From Streptomyces sp. SAI-127 (lineage in GTDB: Bacteria > Actinomycetota > Actinomycetes > Streptomycetales > Streptomycetaceae): a stretch of 64,000 nucleotides of DNA. The position numbers and the translations under genes are program-made. Each line of letters opens with the position of its first letter. Position 1 is the stretch's first letter. The stretch lies in contig NZ_JARXYJ010000001.1 of NCBI RefSeq assembly GCF_029894425.1, positions 9,878,501-9,942,500 of the forward strand. The letters are read 5' to 3'. The notes under the pieces are model-generated. The model worked only from the letters and a program-made list of their open reading frames with translations, searched no databases and was not told the DNA's origin. Shown in pieces: positions 26,527 through 35,092 of this stretch.

Positions 26527-28179
26527 GTGAGCGGGAGCGTGGTGTCGGAGCACATGGTGAGGCGAGGAATGGGCGCGGTGCGGATCGGACGCCGGCTGAC
26601 CGTGCAGGGCTGGTTCTACCTGGCTCTGGCTGTCATGACGCTGCTGGTGCTGGTCGGCAGCGTGATCGGCGCCCACCTGCTCGGCCGGACGGCGGAGGTC
26701 AGCGACCAACTGCTGCGCCGCATCCAGCCCGCCCAGACCGAGGCGTACCGGCTGCAAGCGGCGCAGGTCAACCAGGAGACGGGCATCCGCGGCTACGCGA
26801 TCGCCGCCGACCGGCAGTTCCTCGCCCCGTACACCCAGGGCAAACAGAACGAGGCGAGCTCGGCCGCCCGGCTGCACCGGCTCATAGACGACCGGCCCCA
26901 ACTGCTGGCTGACCTCAAGGCGATCGAAAGCCAGGCGGCCGACTGGCGCCGCACCTACGCCGAGCCCCTCGCGGTCTCCGTCACCCCCGGCCGGCCGAAG
27001 CCGCTGGACCAGCAGAAGGCCGATCAGGGCAGGAAGGAGTTCGACCGGCTGCGCACCCTGTGGAAGAAGCAGAACACCGACCTCGCGAAGGCGGTGGAGG
27101 ACGGCCGCTCCCACCTCGCCCATGAACGGAACGTGCGCGACTCGGTCCTGGCCGGCATGGTCGCGGCCTTCCTGCTGGCCGGTGTCGCCTGTGCCGTCCT
27201 GGTCCGGGTCCTGGTGACACGCCCCCTGGAGGCGCTGGGCACGGCGTCGAGGCGGGTGGCGGGTGGAGACTTCGCCTACGTCATCACCGGCGGCGGCCCG
27301 GCCGATCTGACCGCGGTGGCCAACGCCGTCGAGGGCATGCGCTGGCACGTCGTGGCCGAACTCGAGGCCTCCCGTGAACAGGAGCAGGAGCTGACCAGGC
27401 AGGCCGCCGACCTGGACGCCCAGGCCGAGGAACTGCGCCGCTCCAACGCCGAACTGGAACAGTTCGCCTACGTAGCCTCCCACGATCTGCAGGAGCCCCT
27501 GCGCAAGGTCGCCTCCTTCTGCCAGTTGCTGGAGAAGCGTTACGGCGACACGCTGGACGACCGCGGCCGGCAGTACGTCGACTTCGCGGTCGACGGGGCC
27601 CGGCGCATGCAGGTCCTCATCAACGACCTGCTCACGTTCTCCAGGGTCGGACGCGTCAACGACGCCCGGCTGCCGGTCGGTCTCGACCAGGCACTGGACA
27701 AGGCGCTGGCCAACCTCGGGACGGCCGTCGAGGAGTCCGGCGCCCGCGTCGACCGCCCGGAACACCTGCCCGAGGTCGTCGGGGACCCCACCCTGCTGAC
27801 CATGCTCTGGCAGAACCTGGTCGGCAACGCCCTCAAGTTCCGCGACCCCGACCGCAGTCCGCACGTGTCCATCACCTGTGGAACCGACCCCGACGACCCC
27901 GACAGCCTGCTGATGACCGTCACCGACAACGGCATCGGCATCCCGGAGCAGTTCACGGAGAAGGTCTTCATCATCTTCCAGCGGCTGCACGGGCGGGACG
28001 CCTACGGTGGCACCGGAATCGGTCTGGCACTGTGCAAGAAGATCGTGGAACAACACGGAGGCAGGATCTGGATCGACACCGTCCACACGGACGGCACCCG
28101 CTTCTGCTTCACACTCCCGTCCGTCACGGAAAACCCGGAGACATCCGGTATCGGCACCGAGGAAAAGGCCCTGACATGA
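26527..28179 (+). CDS. Membrane sensor histidine kinase with CHASE3-like sensor
   Basis: The 550-residue protein has TM helix 1 (about 28-50), an extracellular helical CHASE3-like bundle (about 53-203), TM helix 2 (205-228), HAMP (229-282) and a coiled linker. The HisKA motif is FAYVASHDLQEPLRKV with His319, followed by a HATPase with N box NLVGNALKFRD, G1 DNGIGIP and G2 GGTGIGLALCKKI. The DLQEP box is typical of phytochrome/bacteriophytochrome-type kinases that pair with Rcp1-like regulators, and exactly such a regulator follows with an ATGA overlap. The GTG at 26527 abuts the previous stop. The signal sensed is unknown. Confidence 0.9.
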   Translation: MSGSVVSEHMVRRGMGAVRIGRRLTVQGWFYLALAVMTLLVLVGSVIGAHLLGRTAEVSDQLLRRIQPAQTEAYRLQAAQVNQETGIRGYAIAADRQFLAPYTQGKQNEASSAARLHRLIDDRPQLLADLKAIESQAADWRRTYAEPLAVSVTPGRPKPLDQQKADQGRKEFDRLRTLWKKQNTDLAKAVEDGRSHLAHERNVRDSVLAGMVAAFLLAGVACAVLVRVLVTRPLEALGTASRRVAGGDFAYVITGGGPADLTAVANAVEGMRWHVVAELEASREQEQELTRQAADLDAQAEELRRSNAELEQFAYVASHDLQEPLRKVASFCQLLEKRYGDTLDDRGRQYVDFAVDGARRMQVLINDLLTFSRVGRVNDARLPVGLDQALDKALANLGTAVEESGARVDRPEHLPEVVGDPTLLTMLWQNLVGNALKFRDPDRSPHVSITCGTDPDDPDSLLMTVTDNGIGIPEQFTEKVFIIFQRLHGRDAYGGTGIGLALCKKIVEQHGGRIWIDTVHTDGTRFCFTLPSVTENPETSGIGTEEKALT

Positions 28180-28622
28180 CCACCCCCGCCGCCAGCCCCA
28201 TCGACGTGCTCCTCGTCGAGGACGATCCCGGCGACGAGCTGATGACTCGTGAGGCCTTCGAGGACAACAAGATCGGCAACACGCTCCATGTGGTCCGGGA
28301 CGGCGAGGAAGCACTGGACTTCCTCTACCGACGCGGCGACCACACGGACGCGCCCCGGCCCGACCTGATCCTCCTCGACCTCAACCTCCCCAAGTACGAC
28401 GGCCGACAGGTCCTGGAGAAGATCAAGTCCGACCCGGACCTGGCCCACATCCCCGTCGTCGTCCTCACCACCTCCGCGGCCGAGGAGGACATCCTGCGCA
28501 GCTACAAGCTCCACGCGAACGCCTATGTCACCAAGCCGGTGGACCTGGACCAGTTCATCGCCGCCGTCCGTCAGATCGACGACTTCTTCGTCCAGGTCGT
28601 CCGACTGCCACGGCACTTCTGA
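28176..28622 (+). CDS. Rcp1-type single-domain response regulator
   Basis: The 148-residue receiver-only protein has an acidic pair in VLLVEDDPGDELMTREAF, phosphoacceptor Asp68 in LILLDLNLPKYDGRQ, a Thr in VVLTTS, and Lys120 in YVTKPVD. The sequence class is that of cyanobacterial Rcp1, usually paired with DLQEP-type kinases. There is no output domain, so it should relay phosphate or act by protein contact. It overlaps the kinase stop by 4 bases (ATGA), which shows co-translation. Confidence 0.9.
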   Translation: MTTPAASPIDVLLVEDDPGDELMTREAFEDNKIGNTLHVVRDGEEALDFLYRRGDHTDAPRPDLILLDLNLPKYDGRQVLEKIKSDPDLAHIPVVVLTTSAAEEDILRSYKLHANAYVTKPVDLDQFIAAVRQIDDFFVQVVRLPRHF

Positions 28623-28665
28623 GGCCACCGCCAGACCCGAGGCGGGACGGCCGGCGGCCGAGGTC

Positions 28666-29397
28666 TCATCCGCGTTCGCGGAGGTACGCCTCCAGCTCCG
28701 CCGCCCCGGTCAGCATCGCTCGTCCGCGGGCGGACAGCCGGCCGTGCCAGTCGCGCAGCGCGGCCTCCAGCGGCTCCAGGCCTCCGGCCTCCCGCACCTG
28801 CGCGATCAACGGTGCGATCTGCTCCAGCCGATAGCCGCCCCGCCTGAGCTGGTGGGTCAGCCGGGCGTCCCGTACGTCGGCCTCGTCGTAGACGCGATAA
28901 CCGGTCAGCGCGTCGCGGCGCGGGCGCACCAGCCCCGCGCCCTCCCATTTGCGCAGCGTCGCGGGCCGGATCCCGAGCTTGGCCGCCAGCGGTCCGATGA
29001 AGGTGCCGCCGGGCCCGGCCACCGCTGCGGGCTCGGACGCCGTGCCGGCCTCCAGGTCGCGCAGGGCCCGCTCCACGGCCTCGAGGGTCCGCCGGTCGTC
29101 GAGGAGCTGGACATGGCTCTCGTCGATGAGACGGAACGCCTCCTCGGCGGCGCCCTCGTTCACCGCCCGCATGATCGACGTCGCCGTCCGGTGGCCGTGG
29201 CCGGGTACCAGGGCGAGGAAGGCGCGCAGGGCACCCGCGTGCACAGAGGTGTAGGTCCGGTAGCCGTGCGGCGTGCGACCGGCGGCCGGGAGGATGCCGG
29301 CCTCCTCGTAGTTCCTGATCGCCTGGGTGGACAGACCGTGCCCGCGCGCCAGATCGACCGGCCTGAGCCGACCCTCGTTTTGAAGCTTTCGTCCCAC
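28666..29397 (-). CDS. TioE-like regulator with two MerR-type HTH domains
   Basis: The 243-residue protein contains two successive MerR winged-helix motifs: LRPVDLARGHGLSTQAIRNY (about 10-29, with GYRTYTSVH) and IGPLAAKLGIRPATLRKWEG (about 125-145, with GYRVYDEADV). This matches the layout annotated as TioE family in actinobacteria. The GTG at 29397 lacks an obvious ribosome site. It is divergent from an erythromycin-esterase homologue with 58 bases between the start codons, which contain an 18-bp dyad. It most likely controls that gene by the MerR promoter-twisting mechanism, perhaps in response to a macrolide-like or other drug ligand. Confidence 0.8.
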   Translation of the reverse strand: MGRKLQNEGRLRPVDLARGHGLSTQAIRNYEEAGILPAAGRTPHGYRTYTSVHAGALRAFLALVPGHGHRTATSIMRAVNEGAAEEAFRLIDESHVQLLDDRRTLEAVERALRDLEAGTASEPAAVAGPGGTFIGPLAAKLGIRPATLRKWEGAGLVRPRRDALTGYRVYDEADVRDARLTHQLRRGGYRLEQIAPLIAQVREAGGLEPLEAALRDWHGRLSARGRAMLTGAAELEAYLRERG

Positions 29398-29434
29398 GTC
29401 AGCGACGATATCGCGAAAAAGTTTCAACCGAGGG

Positions 29435-29452
29435 TTCAACGATAGCGTTGAA
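29435..29452. promoter_or_regulatory. Dyad over the erythromycin-esterase promoter
   Basis: TTCAACG-ATAG-CGTTGAA (29435-29452) overlaps a -10-like TAGCGT (29443-29448) that ends 7 bases before the ATG at 29456, so the transcript may be leaderless. A further TTTCAAC at 29422-29428 repeats the left arm 12-13 bases upstream. The site is suited to binding by the divergent MerR-type regulator. Confidence 0.5.
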
Positions 29453-29455
29453 GGC

Positions 29456-30658
29456 ATGGCGACTGACATCAAGGACACCGCCCAGGCCGTCGACGCTGCC
29501 GCCCTCATGGGACTGCTCCCGGCCCGGCCCCGGCTGCTCGCCCTGGGCGAGCCCACCCATGGCGAGGACACCTTGCTCGCACTGCGAAACGAGCTCTTCC
29601 GTCAGCTCGTCGAGCAGGAGGGCTACCGGACGATCGCGATCGAGAGCGACTGCTTGAGGGGCCTGGCGGTGGACGACTACGTCAGCTCGGGCACCGGCAC
29701 CCTCGACGAGGTGATGGAGCGCGGATTCAGCCACGGCTGGGGCGCCTGTTCGGCCAACCGCGAACTCGTGCGCTGGATGCGCGCCCACAACGACGGCAGG
29801 CCCGCGTCCGAGCGGCTCCGCTTCGCCGGCTTCGACGGCCCGCTGGAGGTCACCGGCGCCGCGAGCCCCCGGCAGGCCCTCACCGCACTCCACGGCTACC
29901 TGGCGGCCCGGGTGGACGCGGATCTGCTCCCCTGCACCGCGGAAACGCTCGACCACCTGCTGGGCACCGACGGCCGGTGGACCGATCCCGCCGTGATGAG
30001 GGACCCGTCCCGGTCCGTCGGGCAGTCGGCCGCAGCGGGCCGACTGCGTCTGCTCGCCGACGATCTGGTGACGCTGCTCGACGTCCAGACACCCCACCTG
30101 GTCACGGCGACTTCCCGGGACGACTGGGAGCGGGCGCGCCTGTACGGCCGTACCGCGACCGGCCTGCTGCGCTACCACCACTCGATGGCCGACACCTCAC
30201 CGACCCGCATGGCGCGCCTGTGCGCACTGCGGGATTCGATGATGGCCGACAACCTCCTCGCCGTCGCCGCGCGGGGCCCGGCACTCGTCCACGCCCACAA
30301 CTCCCATCTCCAGCGGGAGAAGAGCGCGATGCAGATGTGGGAGGGCCGGGTGGAGTGGTGGAGCGCAGGTGCGCTCGTGAGCGCCCGACTCGGCGCGGAG
30401 TACGCCTTCGTGGCCACGGCCCTCGGCACGATCCGGCACCAGGGAGTGGACACACCGACGCCGGACACCGTCGAAGGACTCCTGTACGCCCTCCCGCAGG
30501 ACCCCTGCCTCATCGACGCCCGGCGACTGGCCACCGCTCTCGGCGACACACCGCCCGCGCCCCGTGAGTCCCCCTGGTTCGGCTACGCCCCGCTCGATCC
30601 GGCCCACTTGGCCACCGGTGACGGCCTCGTGTTCGTCAAGGACGCCCTGCGGAGCTAG
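29456..30658 (+). CDS. Erythromycin esterase family protein
   Basis: The 400-residue protein has the Ere-family active-site motifs ALGEPTHGEDTLLALRNELF (Glu32, His35, Glu37), IAIESD near 62, and LVHAHNSHLQ near 280 with the paired histidines. Ere enzymes hydrolyse the macrolactone of 14-membered macrolides; many actinobacterial members are untested and include succinoglycan-biosynthesis-like relatives. The clear presence of all metal/water-activating residues argues for an active hydrolase. It has no visible Shine-Dalgarno sequence and a -10-like element 7 bases upstream. The divergent MerR-type gene implies inducible, drug-linked expression. Confidence 0.85.
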   Translation: MATDIKDTAQAVDAAALMGLLPARPRLLALGEPTHGEDTLLALRNELFRQLVEQEGYRTIAIESDCLRGLAVDDYVSSGTGTLDEVMERGFSHGWGACSANRELVRWMRAHNDGRPASERLRFAGFDGPLEVTGAASPRQALTALHGYLAARVDADLLPCTAETLDHLLGTDGRWTDPAVMRDPSRSVGQSAAAGRLRLLADDLVTLLDVQTPHLVTATSRDDWERARLYGRTATGLLRYHHSMADTSPTRMARLCALRDSMMADNLLAVAARGPALVHAHNSHLQREKSAMQMWEGRVEWWSAGALVSARLGAEYAFVATALGTIRHQGVDTPTPDTVEGLLYALPQDPCLIDARRLATALGDTPPAPRESPWFGYAPLDPAHLATGDGLVFVKDALRS

Positions 30659-30666
30659 CCCCCGTC

Positions 30667-30684
30667 TTCGACCGGCCGGTCGAA
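30667..30684. repeat. 18-bp perfect palindrome
   Basis: TTCGACCGGCCGGTCGAA begins 9 bases after the esterase stop codon. With no loop it is a poor terminator, so it may be a protein site; a related TTCG...CGAA pattern recurs at about 30708-30723. The nearest genes are the esterase and, 145 bases downstream, chitosanase. Confidence 0.4.
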
Positions 30685-30762
30685 CTCAAGTCTCACTGAA
30701 CATCATTCGTTCGAACCTACGAAGTTCCCGCGCAGTGGGTTACTGATCGCGCCCCGCACTGG

Positions 30763-30777
30763 TAGGAAACATTCCTA
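30763..30777. promoter_or_regulatory. Csn-box-like operator of the chitosanase gene
   Basis: TAGGAA-ACA-TTCCTA is a perfect 15-bp dyad 52-66 bases upstream of the GTG at 30829. In Streptomyces lividans, csnA is repressed by the ROK-family protein CsnR through a short palindrome of the same AGGAA...TTCCT type, to my recollection. No CsnR gene lies in this window. Confidence 0.6.
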
Positions 30778-30828
30778 ACAATCAGGTCTGGACCAACTCT
30801 CCACCCCCCACCTCCACTTGGAGTCCCC

Positions 30829-31662
30829 GTGGAACCTGACACAGTGCCACCGGCCGCCCACACCTCCCGCCGCACCCTGCTCGCTCTGATGGGAGCGGCG
30901 ACCTGCGCCGCCATGTTCAGCCCTCCGCGCGCCGCGGCGGCGCCCGCGGCCGCAGCGGGCCTCGACGACCCCGCGAAGAAGGAGATCGCCATGAAGCTGG
31001 TGTCGAGCGCGGAGAACTCCTCGCTCGACTGGAAGGCGCAGTACAAGTACATCGAGGACATAGGCGACGGCCGCGGCTACACCGCCGGCATCATCGGCTT
31101 CTGCTCCGGCACCGGAGACATGCTCGACCTCGTCGAGCTGTACGCCGACCGCAAGCCCGGCAACGTCCTCGCCAGGTATCTGCCGGCACTGCGCCGCGTC
31201 GACGGCAGCGACTCGCACGACGGCCTGGACCCGAACTTCCCCGACGACTGGCGCAAGGCCGCCCGGGACACGGCGTTCCAGCAGGCACAGAACGACGAAC
31301 GCGACCGCGTCTACTTCAACCCCGCCGTCAGGCAGGGCAAGGCGGACGGCTTGCGTGTGCTCGGTCAGTTCGCCTACTACGACGCCATCGTCATGCACGG
31401 CGACGGCGGCGACTCGACCAGCTTCAGCAGCATCCGCCGCCGGGCCCTGCGCCAGGCCAGGCCCCCGGCGCAGGGCGGCGACGAAACGACGTACCTGAAC
31501 GCCTTCCTCGACGCACGGGTGTGGGCGATGAAGCAGGAGGAGGCGCACAGCGACACCAGCCGGGTCGACACCGCCCAACGCGTCTTCCTGCGCCAGGGCA
31601 ATCTCGACCTGAACCCGCCACTGGACTGGAAGGTCTACGGGGACAGCTTCCACATCGGCTGA
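30829..31662 (+). CDS. csnA: Tat-secreted GH46 chitosanase
   Basis: The 277-residue protein has a twin-arginine signal (TSRRTLLALMGAATCAA, cleavage near AAA/APA). In the mature enzyme Glu62 (SSAENSSLDW) and Asp80 (IGDGRGYTAGIIGF) are 18 apart, as are the catalytic Glu22/Asp40 of Streptomyces N174 chitosanase. The remaining GH46 landmarks are present: FCSGTGDMLDLVELY and the C-terminal DTSRVDTAQRVFL. It hydrolyses beta-1,4 glucosamine linkages in chitosan outside the cell. The GTG at 30829 has GGAG 8 bases upstream. A Csn-type operator precedes it and a strong hairpin follows. Family assignment is firm; the gene name is by analogy. Confidence 0.95.
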   Translation: MEPDTVPPAAHTSRRTLLALMGAATCAAMFSPPRAAAAPAAAAGLDDPAKKEIAMKLVSSAENSSLDWKAQYKYIEDIGDGRGYTAGIIGFCSGTGDMLDLVELYADRKPGNVLARYLPALRRVDGSDSHDGLDPNFPDDWRKAARDTAFQQAQNDERDRVYFNPAVRQGKADGLRVLGQFAYYDAIVMHGDGGDSTSFSSIRRRALRQARPPAQGGDETTYLNAFLDARVWAMKQEEAHSDTSRVDTAQRVFLRQGNLDLNPPLDWKVYGDSFHIG

Positions 31663-31677
31663 GACAGATGAAAGGTG

Positions 31678-31710
31678 ACGGCCCGGTGCGTCACCGCATC
31701 GGGCCGTTTC
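31678..31710 (+). terminator. Chitosanase terminator
   Basis: ACGGCCCGGTGCG (31678-31690) pairs with CGCATCGGGCCGT (31695-31707) across a 4-base loop, with one G-U wobble, and is followed by TTTC. It starts 16 bases after the chitosanase stop. Confidence 0.8.
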
Positions 31711-31754
31711 GACGGAGCGTGTTTGCCGTTGAAGCGAGCGGTAACGCGTTGTCC

Positions 31755-32183
31755 ATGAGTGAATCGAACGAGCAGACGAACCAAGATTCCGGGACCAAGC
31801 AGGCCGCGGCGGCGAAGGCCCGCCGTACCACGGCGAAGGCCACCGCCCCGGCGACCAAGGTGGCGAACAAGGCGGCCGCGAAGACGGATGACGCTGCGTC
31901 AGCGGGCAAGGCGGCGACGGAGCGGACGGCCAGGACGGCGAGTGGTGCCGCGCAGACCGCGGCCAAGAGCGTCGAGTCGGGCCGTCAGACCGTCATCGCC
32001 GCCTCGGGGCAGGCCGCGGCCGTCGCCAAGACGGCCTGGACGGTGATAGCCCAGCGAAAGCTCATCGCCGCAGGCGTGGGTGTCGGCGTGACCGCGCTGA
32101 CCGCGACGTCGTACGCGGCCGGCCGACGCGCCGGTCGTCACGTGCACGGTCCGATCACCCGCTTGACCGGCGGGCGGATCTGA
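31755..32183 (+). CDS. Ala/Lys-rich histone-H1-like membrane-associated protein
   Basis: The 142-residue protein has residues 15-85 made mostly of Ala, Lys, Thr and Arg (KARRTTAKATAPATKVANKA), resembling histone-H1-like or phasin-like sequences. This is followed by a hydrophobic stretch LIAAGVGVGVTALTATSYAAG and a His/Arg-rich tail. Upstream GTTT (31721-31724), 15 bases and GGTAAC resembles a degenerate sigma-B promoter. No strong ribosome site precedes the ATG at 31755. Function is unknown; it may bind nucleic acid or polyanions near the membrane. Low-complexity composition makes homology by eye unsafe. Confidence 0.55.
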   Translation: MSESNEQTNQDSGTKQAAAAKARRTTAKATAPATKVANKAAAKTDDAASAGKAATERTARTASGAAQTAAKSVESGRQTVIAASGQAAAVAKTAWTVIAQRKLIAAGVGVGVTALTATSYAAGRRAGRHVHGPITRLTGGRI

Positions 32184-32240
32184 CGGGGGAGAGGCAGACG
32201 CGGAGACGTGACTTCGCGGCAGGGGCGTACCGGCCGCTGC

Positions 32241-32915
32241 TCACCGTCCCTGCGACAGCAGGTCGTTGAGCCGCGTCCCCGCCGCCCACTGCCGCAGAGC
32301 GGACCCGTCGAGCAGGCGGATCGTCTCCTCCCGCCGCGCCCACCGGATGTCCCGGGCGGAGAAGACACCGCGATGGACGACCAGGCGCAGGGGTGATTCC
32401 TGGTCCCCGCGGTGCGGGTGAGGATGCGGCGCGTCCTCGTCGGGGAGGGGTTCCGCCACCGGCCGGAAGGCCACATCGATCCGACGGCCGGCCGTGTCCC
32501 GGGCGCACAGACGCGGCCGGTCCGGCGCGGGCATCAACCGCACCCGCCACCCGTCCCGTCGCAGCATCCGCGCCACCGCCAACGCGAGTCCCTGGGTGTC
32601 GAGTTCGAGCAGTTCGTCCGCGGTGTAGTAGCCGAGACGTCTCCGAGCGCCAGGGCGTGCGTGCCGTATCGCGGCCGTGACGACCAGGGCCAGGAACGCG
32701 ACACCGGCGACAGGGACGACGATCCCGGCAGCGCGGTATCCCGCGGCGAGCACGGCTGCCACCGCGCACACGGCTGCCACGACACCGGCGAAGGCGGGCA
32801 GTACGTCACGGAACCTGGGCCCGTAGAGCCCCCGGGCCCGCAGCGCGCGCACCACATGACGCTTGCGTGATCGGCGTGACGGGATGGGGCCGGACGTCCA
32901 CGATAGGCGTGCCAC
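32241..32915 (-). CDS. Membrane-anchored Mrr-like restriction-endonuclease-fold protein
   Basis: The 224-residue protein has two transmembrane helices (about 40-60, LPAFAGVVAAVCAVAAVLAAG, and about 64-82) followed by a soluble domain. The domain reads ELLELDTQGLALAVARMLRRDGWRVRL, then a central strand RIDVAFRPV and the end LVVHRGVFSARDIRWARREETIRLLDGSALRQW. The order matches the Mrr_cat nuclease fold: N-terminal helix, a 'GY/GW-x-V' strand, and a C-terminal '(I/V)xLxDGxxL' segment. The canonical catalytic D-(Q/E)xK pair is not obvious; only IDVAF is present. It may therefore be a non-cleaving or divergent member. The GTG at 32915 has GGGGAGGG upstream. Confidence 0.6.
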   Translation of the reverse strand: MARLSWTSGPIPSRRSRKRHVVRALRARGLYGPRFRDVLPAFAGVVAAVCAVAAVLAAGYRAAGIVVPVAGVAFLALVVTAAIRHARPGARRRLGYYTADELLELDTQGLALAVARMLRRDGWRVRLMPAPDRPRLCARDTAGRRIDVAFRPVAEPLPDEDAPHPHPHRGDQESPLRLVVHRGVFSARDIRWARREETIRLLDGSALRQWAAGTRLNDLLSQGR

Positions 32916-33222
32916 AGCCCAGCCCTCCCCATGCCGCCTGTCTCCACCCGTGACTTGACGGATACCCAGTGCGCGGCCAAGTGCCTTGAAAGCAGGGGGG
33001 ATTCGGCCACACGTACCCGGCGCACGGAAGCGTCAGGGGGCGCGAAGGCGTCGCGACTCTCCTGCAGACGGCACGGCCGGCCTGCCGACCGGGTTGCGAG
33101 GTCTCGCTCACAGGCGAGGCTGGATACATGGGTGTCGGGGCAGACGGGAAGGGCAGTACCCCCGAACGAGAATGCCGCCGACGGGCGAGGGACGGCGGGC
33201 CGACCAGCGAGGAGAGGGAGAC
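32916..33222. other. 307-base divergent region
   Basis: This lies between the Mrr-like gene (minus) and the PAS-GAF-PP2C gene (plus). A short dyad GCGAG-GT-CTCGC occurs near 33097-33108, and GGATACAT near 33121. I see no convincing promoter match, structured RNA or additional gene. Confidence 0.3.
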
Positions 33223-34941
33223 ATGACAGCGGCGGAGGACGCGGGTACCCCCGGGAAACGACCCCCGGCCACACCCGCCGCGGGGCTCACCGGAGCCCTG
33301 GAGGCCATCGGGACCGCGGCGTACGTCGTGGACGAGGAGGGCCGCGTCGTCGCCGTCAACGCCCATGCCGAACAGCTGCTGGCCCGGCCCGCCGCGGACT
33401 TCCTGGGCCGCGACGCGCACGACCTGCTGCACCGGGACGCCCACGGCCACCCTTTGCCGAGGAGCCGGTGCGACATGCGGCAGGCCTTCCACGCCGGGCG
33501 CACCGCCCAGGCCGAGGGGGACCACTTCGAGTGCGGGGACGGCTCCTTGCTGCCCGTGTCGTGGCTGATCACGCCGTACGTCGTGGACGGTCGGGAAGCC
33601 GCCACGCTCGTGCTCGTCCACGCCCAGCGCCCGCCGGAGGCCGCCAGACGACCGGAGACGGCGGCCAACCCGCTGCCGGAACTCGAGCGGCTCGCCCTGC
33701 TGGCCGAGACCACCACCCGGCTGACGTCCACTCTCGACGCCGAGGAGACGCTGCGCCGGCTGCTGGCCCTGGTGGTGCCCCGGCTGGCGGACTGGGCCGT
33801 CGTCGATCTGATCACCGAGCGCGACGAGGTGTGGCGCACCGCCGTCGTCCACGCGGAGAACGACACCCTGGTGCACCACGAGGACCTCCAGGGACCGATG
33901 CCGCCGGTCCCGGAGGAATCGCCGATGCCCCTGTCCAGAGCCCTGCGCGGGGTCGCCTCCACTCTGGCCGGACCGGAGACCTACCAGCAGGAACCGGATT
34001 CCGGCATCGCGGTGGAACAGCACCGCCTGTTCGAGGCCACCGGTATCCGCTCCGCCGCCATCGCCCCCATCCGCAGCACACGCGCGGTCCTGGGCGCACT
34101 GACCCTGGGCCGCGCCAAGGATCCGGCGGACTTCACCAACGCCGATCTCCCCCTCATAGAGGACATCGCCCGCCGCGCCGGCCTGGCCCTGGACAACGCG
34201 CGTCTGTACCAGCGTCAGCGCAAGGTCGCCGAGACCATGCAGAACCACCTGCTGCCCCAGATGCCACGGGTGCCCGGACTGCAGATGACGGCCCGCTATC
34301 TGCCCGCACCCGATGCCTCACAGGTCGGCGGCGACTGGTACGACGCCTTCTCCCTCTCCGACGGCGCCACCGCACTGGCGGTCGGAGACGTCGTCGGCCA
34401 CGACCTGGAGGCCGCGGCCGGCATGGCACAACTGCGCAACATGCTCCGCGCCTACGCCTGGGCCCACCAGGAACCCCCGAGCCGGATCGTCGCCCGGCTC
34501 GACGAGGCGGTCATGCACATCACCGACGTCACCATGGCCACCACGATCTTCGCCCGGGTCGAGGAGCGGGAGGGCGGCAACTGGGCACTGTCCTGGACCA
34601 ATGCCGGCCACCCGCCACCCCTCCTGATCAGCCACGACGGCCTGGCCCGCTATCTGACCGACGGCCACGGCATCCTCCTGGGCACCGGAGTCCGTACACC
34701 CCGTACCGACGCTGCCGCCCCGCTGCCGCCCGGCTCCACGCTGCTGCTGTACACGGACGGCCTGATCGAGGCGCCCGGCCAAACCCTCGACGAGGGCCTG
34801 CAGCGCCTGCGCAGACACGCCGCCGCCCTCGCCCACCGCCCGCTGGCCTCCTTCACCGACCAGGTGCTGCGCCGGGTCCGGCACGTCACCAACGACGACG
34901 ACGTCGCCCTCCTCGCCGTACGAGCACCGGCCCGAACATGA
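33223..34941 (+). CDS. PAS-GAF-PP2C (SpoIIE) phosphatase
   Basis: The 572-residue soluble protein has an N-terminal PAS domain (about 22-125; AAYVVDEEGRVVAVNAHAEQL), a GAF domain (about 165-330; LTSTLDAEETLRRLLALVV, SAAIAPIRSTRAVLGALTLG) and a C-terminal SpoIIE/PP2C domain (about 345-570). The metal motifs are GGDWYDAF, GDVVGHDLEAA, YTDGLIE and DDDVALLAV. It should remove phosphate from Ser/Thr of a STAS antagonist when its sensory domains are triggered. The ATG at 33223 has GGAGAGGGAG upstream. It is the second of three such phosphatases in the window, with a different sensory front end from the others. Confidence 0.9.
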   Translation: MTAAEDAGTPGKRPPATPAAGLTGALEAIGTAAYVVDEEGRVVAVNAHAEQLLARPAADFLGRDAHDLLHRDAHGHPLPRSRCDMRQAFHAGRTAQAEGDHFECGDGSLLPVSWLITPYVVDGREAATLVLVHAQRPPEAARRPETAANPLPELERLALLAETTTRLTSTLDAEETLRRLLALVVPRLADWAVVDLITERDEVWRTAVVHAENDTLVHHEDLQGPMPPVPEESPMPLSRALRGVASTLAGPETYQQEPDSGIAVEQHRLFEATGIRSAAIAPIRSTRAVLGALTLGRAKDPADFTNADLPLIEDIARRAGLALDNARLYQRQRKVAETMQNHLLPQMPRVPGLQMTARYLPAPDASQVGGDWYDAFSLSDGATALAVGDVVGHDLEAAAGMAQLRNMLRAYAWAHQEPPSRIVARLDEAVMHITDVTMATTIFARVEEREGGNWALSWTNAGHPPPLLISHDGLARYLTDGHGILLGTGVRTPRTDAAAPLPPGSTLLLYTDGLIEAPGQTLDEGLQRLRRHAAALAHRPLASFTDQVLRRVRHVTNDDDVALLAVRAPART

Positions 34942-35092
34942 TCCGGGCAGCCGGTCCGACACCCGCCAGGGCGCCCGGGCCGGCACCCCGCGCCACCTCG
35001 GCGACGCACGACCGTGATAGACAACGCCCGTGACCCCACGGGCCGTTTGCGCCCGCCACCCGGGTGAACCCCGAAAACAGGACTTGGTGCCA

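Noticed and set aside
24682..28314. Minus-strand open frame of 1210 residues opposite the REC-PP2C and kinase genes
   Set aside because: No domain is recognisable and it is the mirror of two well-supported genes.
31721..31745. GTTT-N15-GGTAAC as a sigma-B promoter for the Ala/Lys-rich gene
   Set aside because: Two deviations in the -10 hexamer; mentioned in the gene entry but too weak to list as a promoter.
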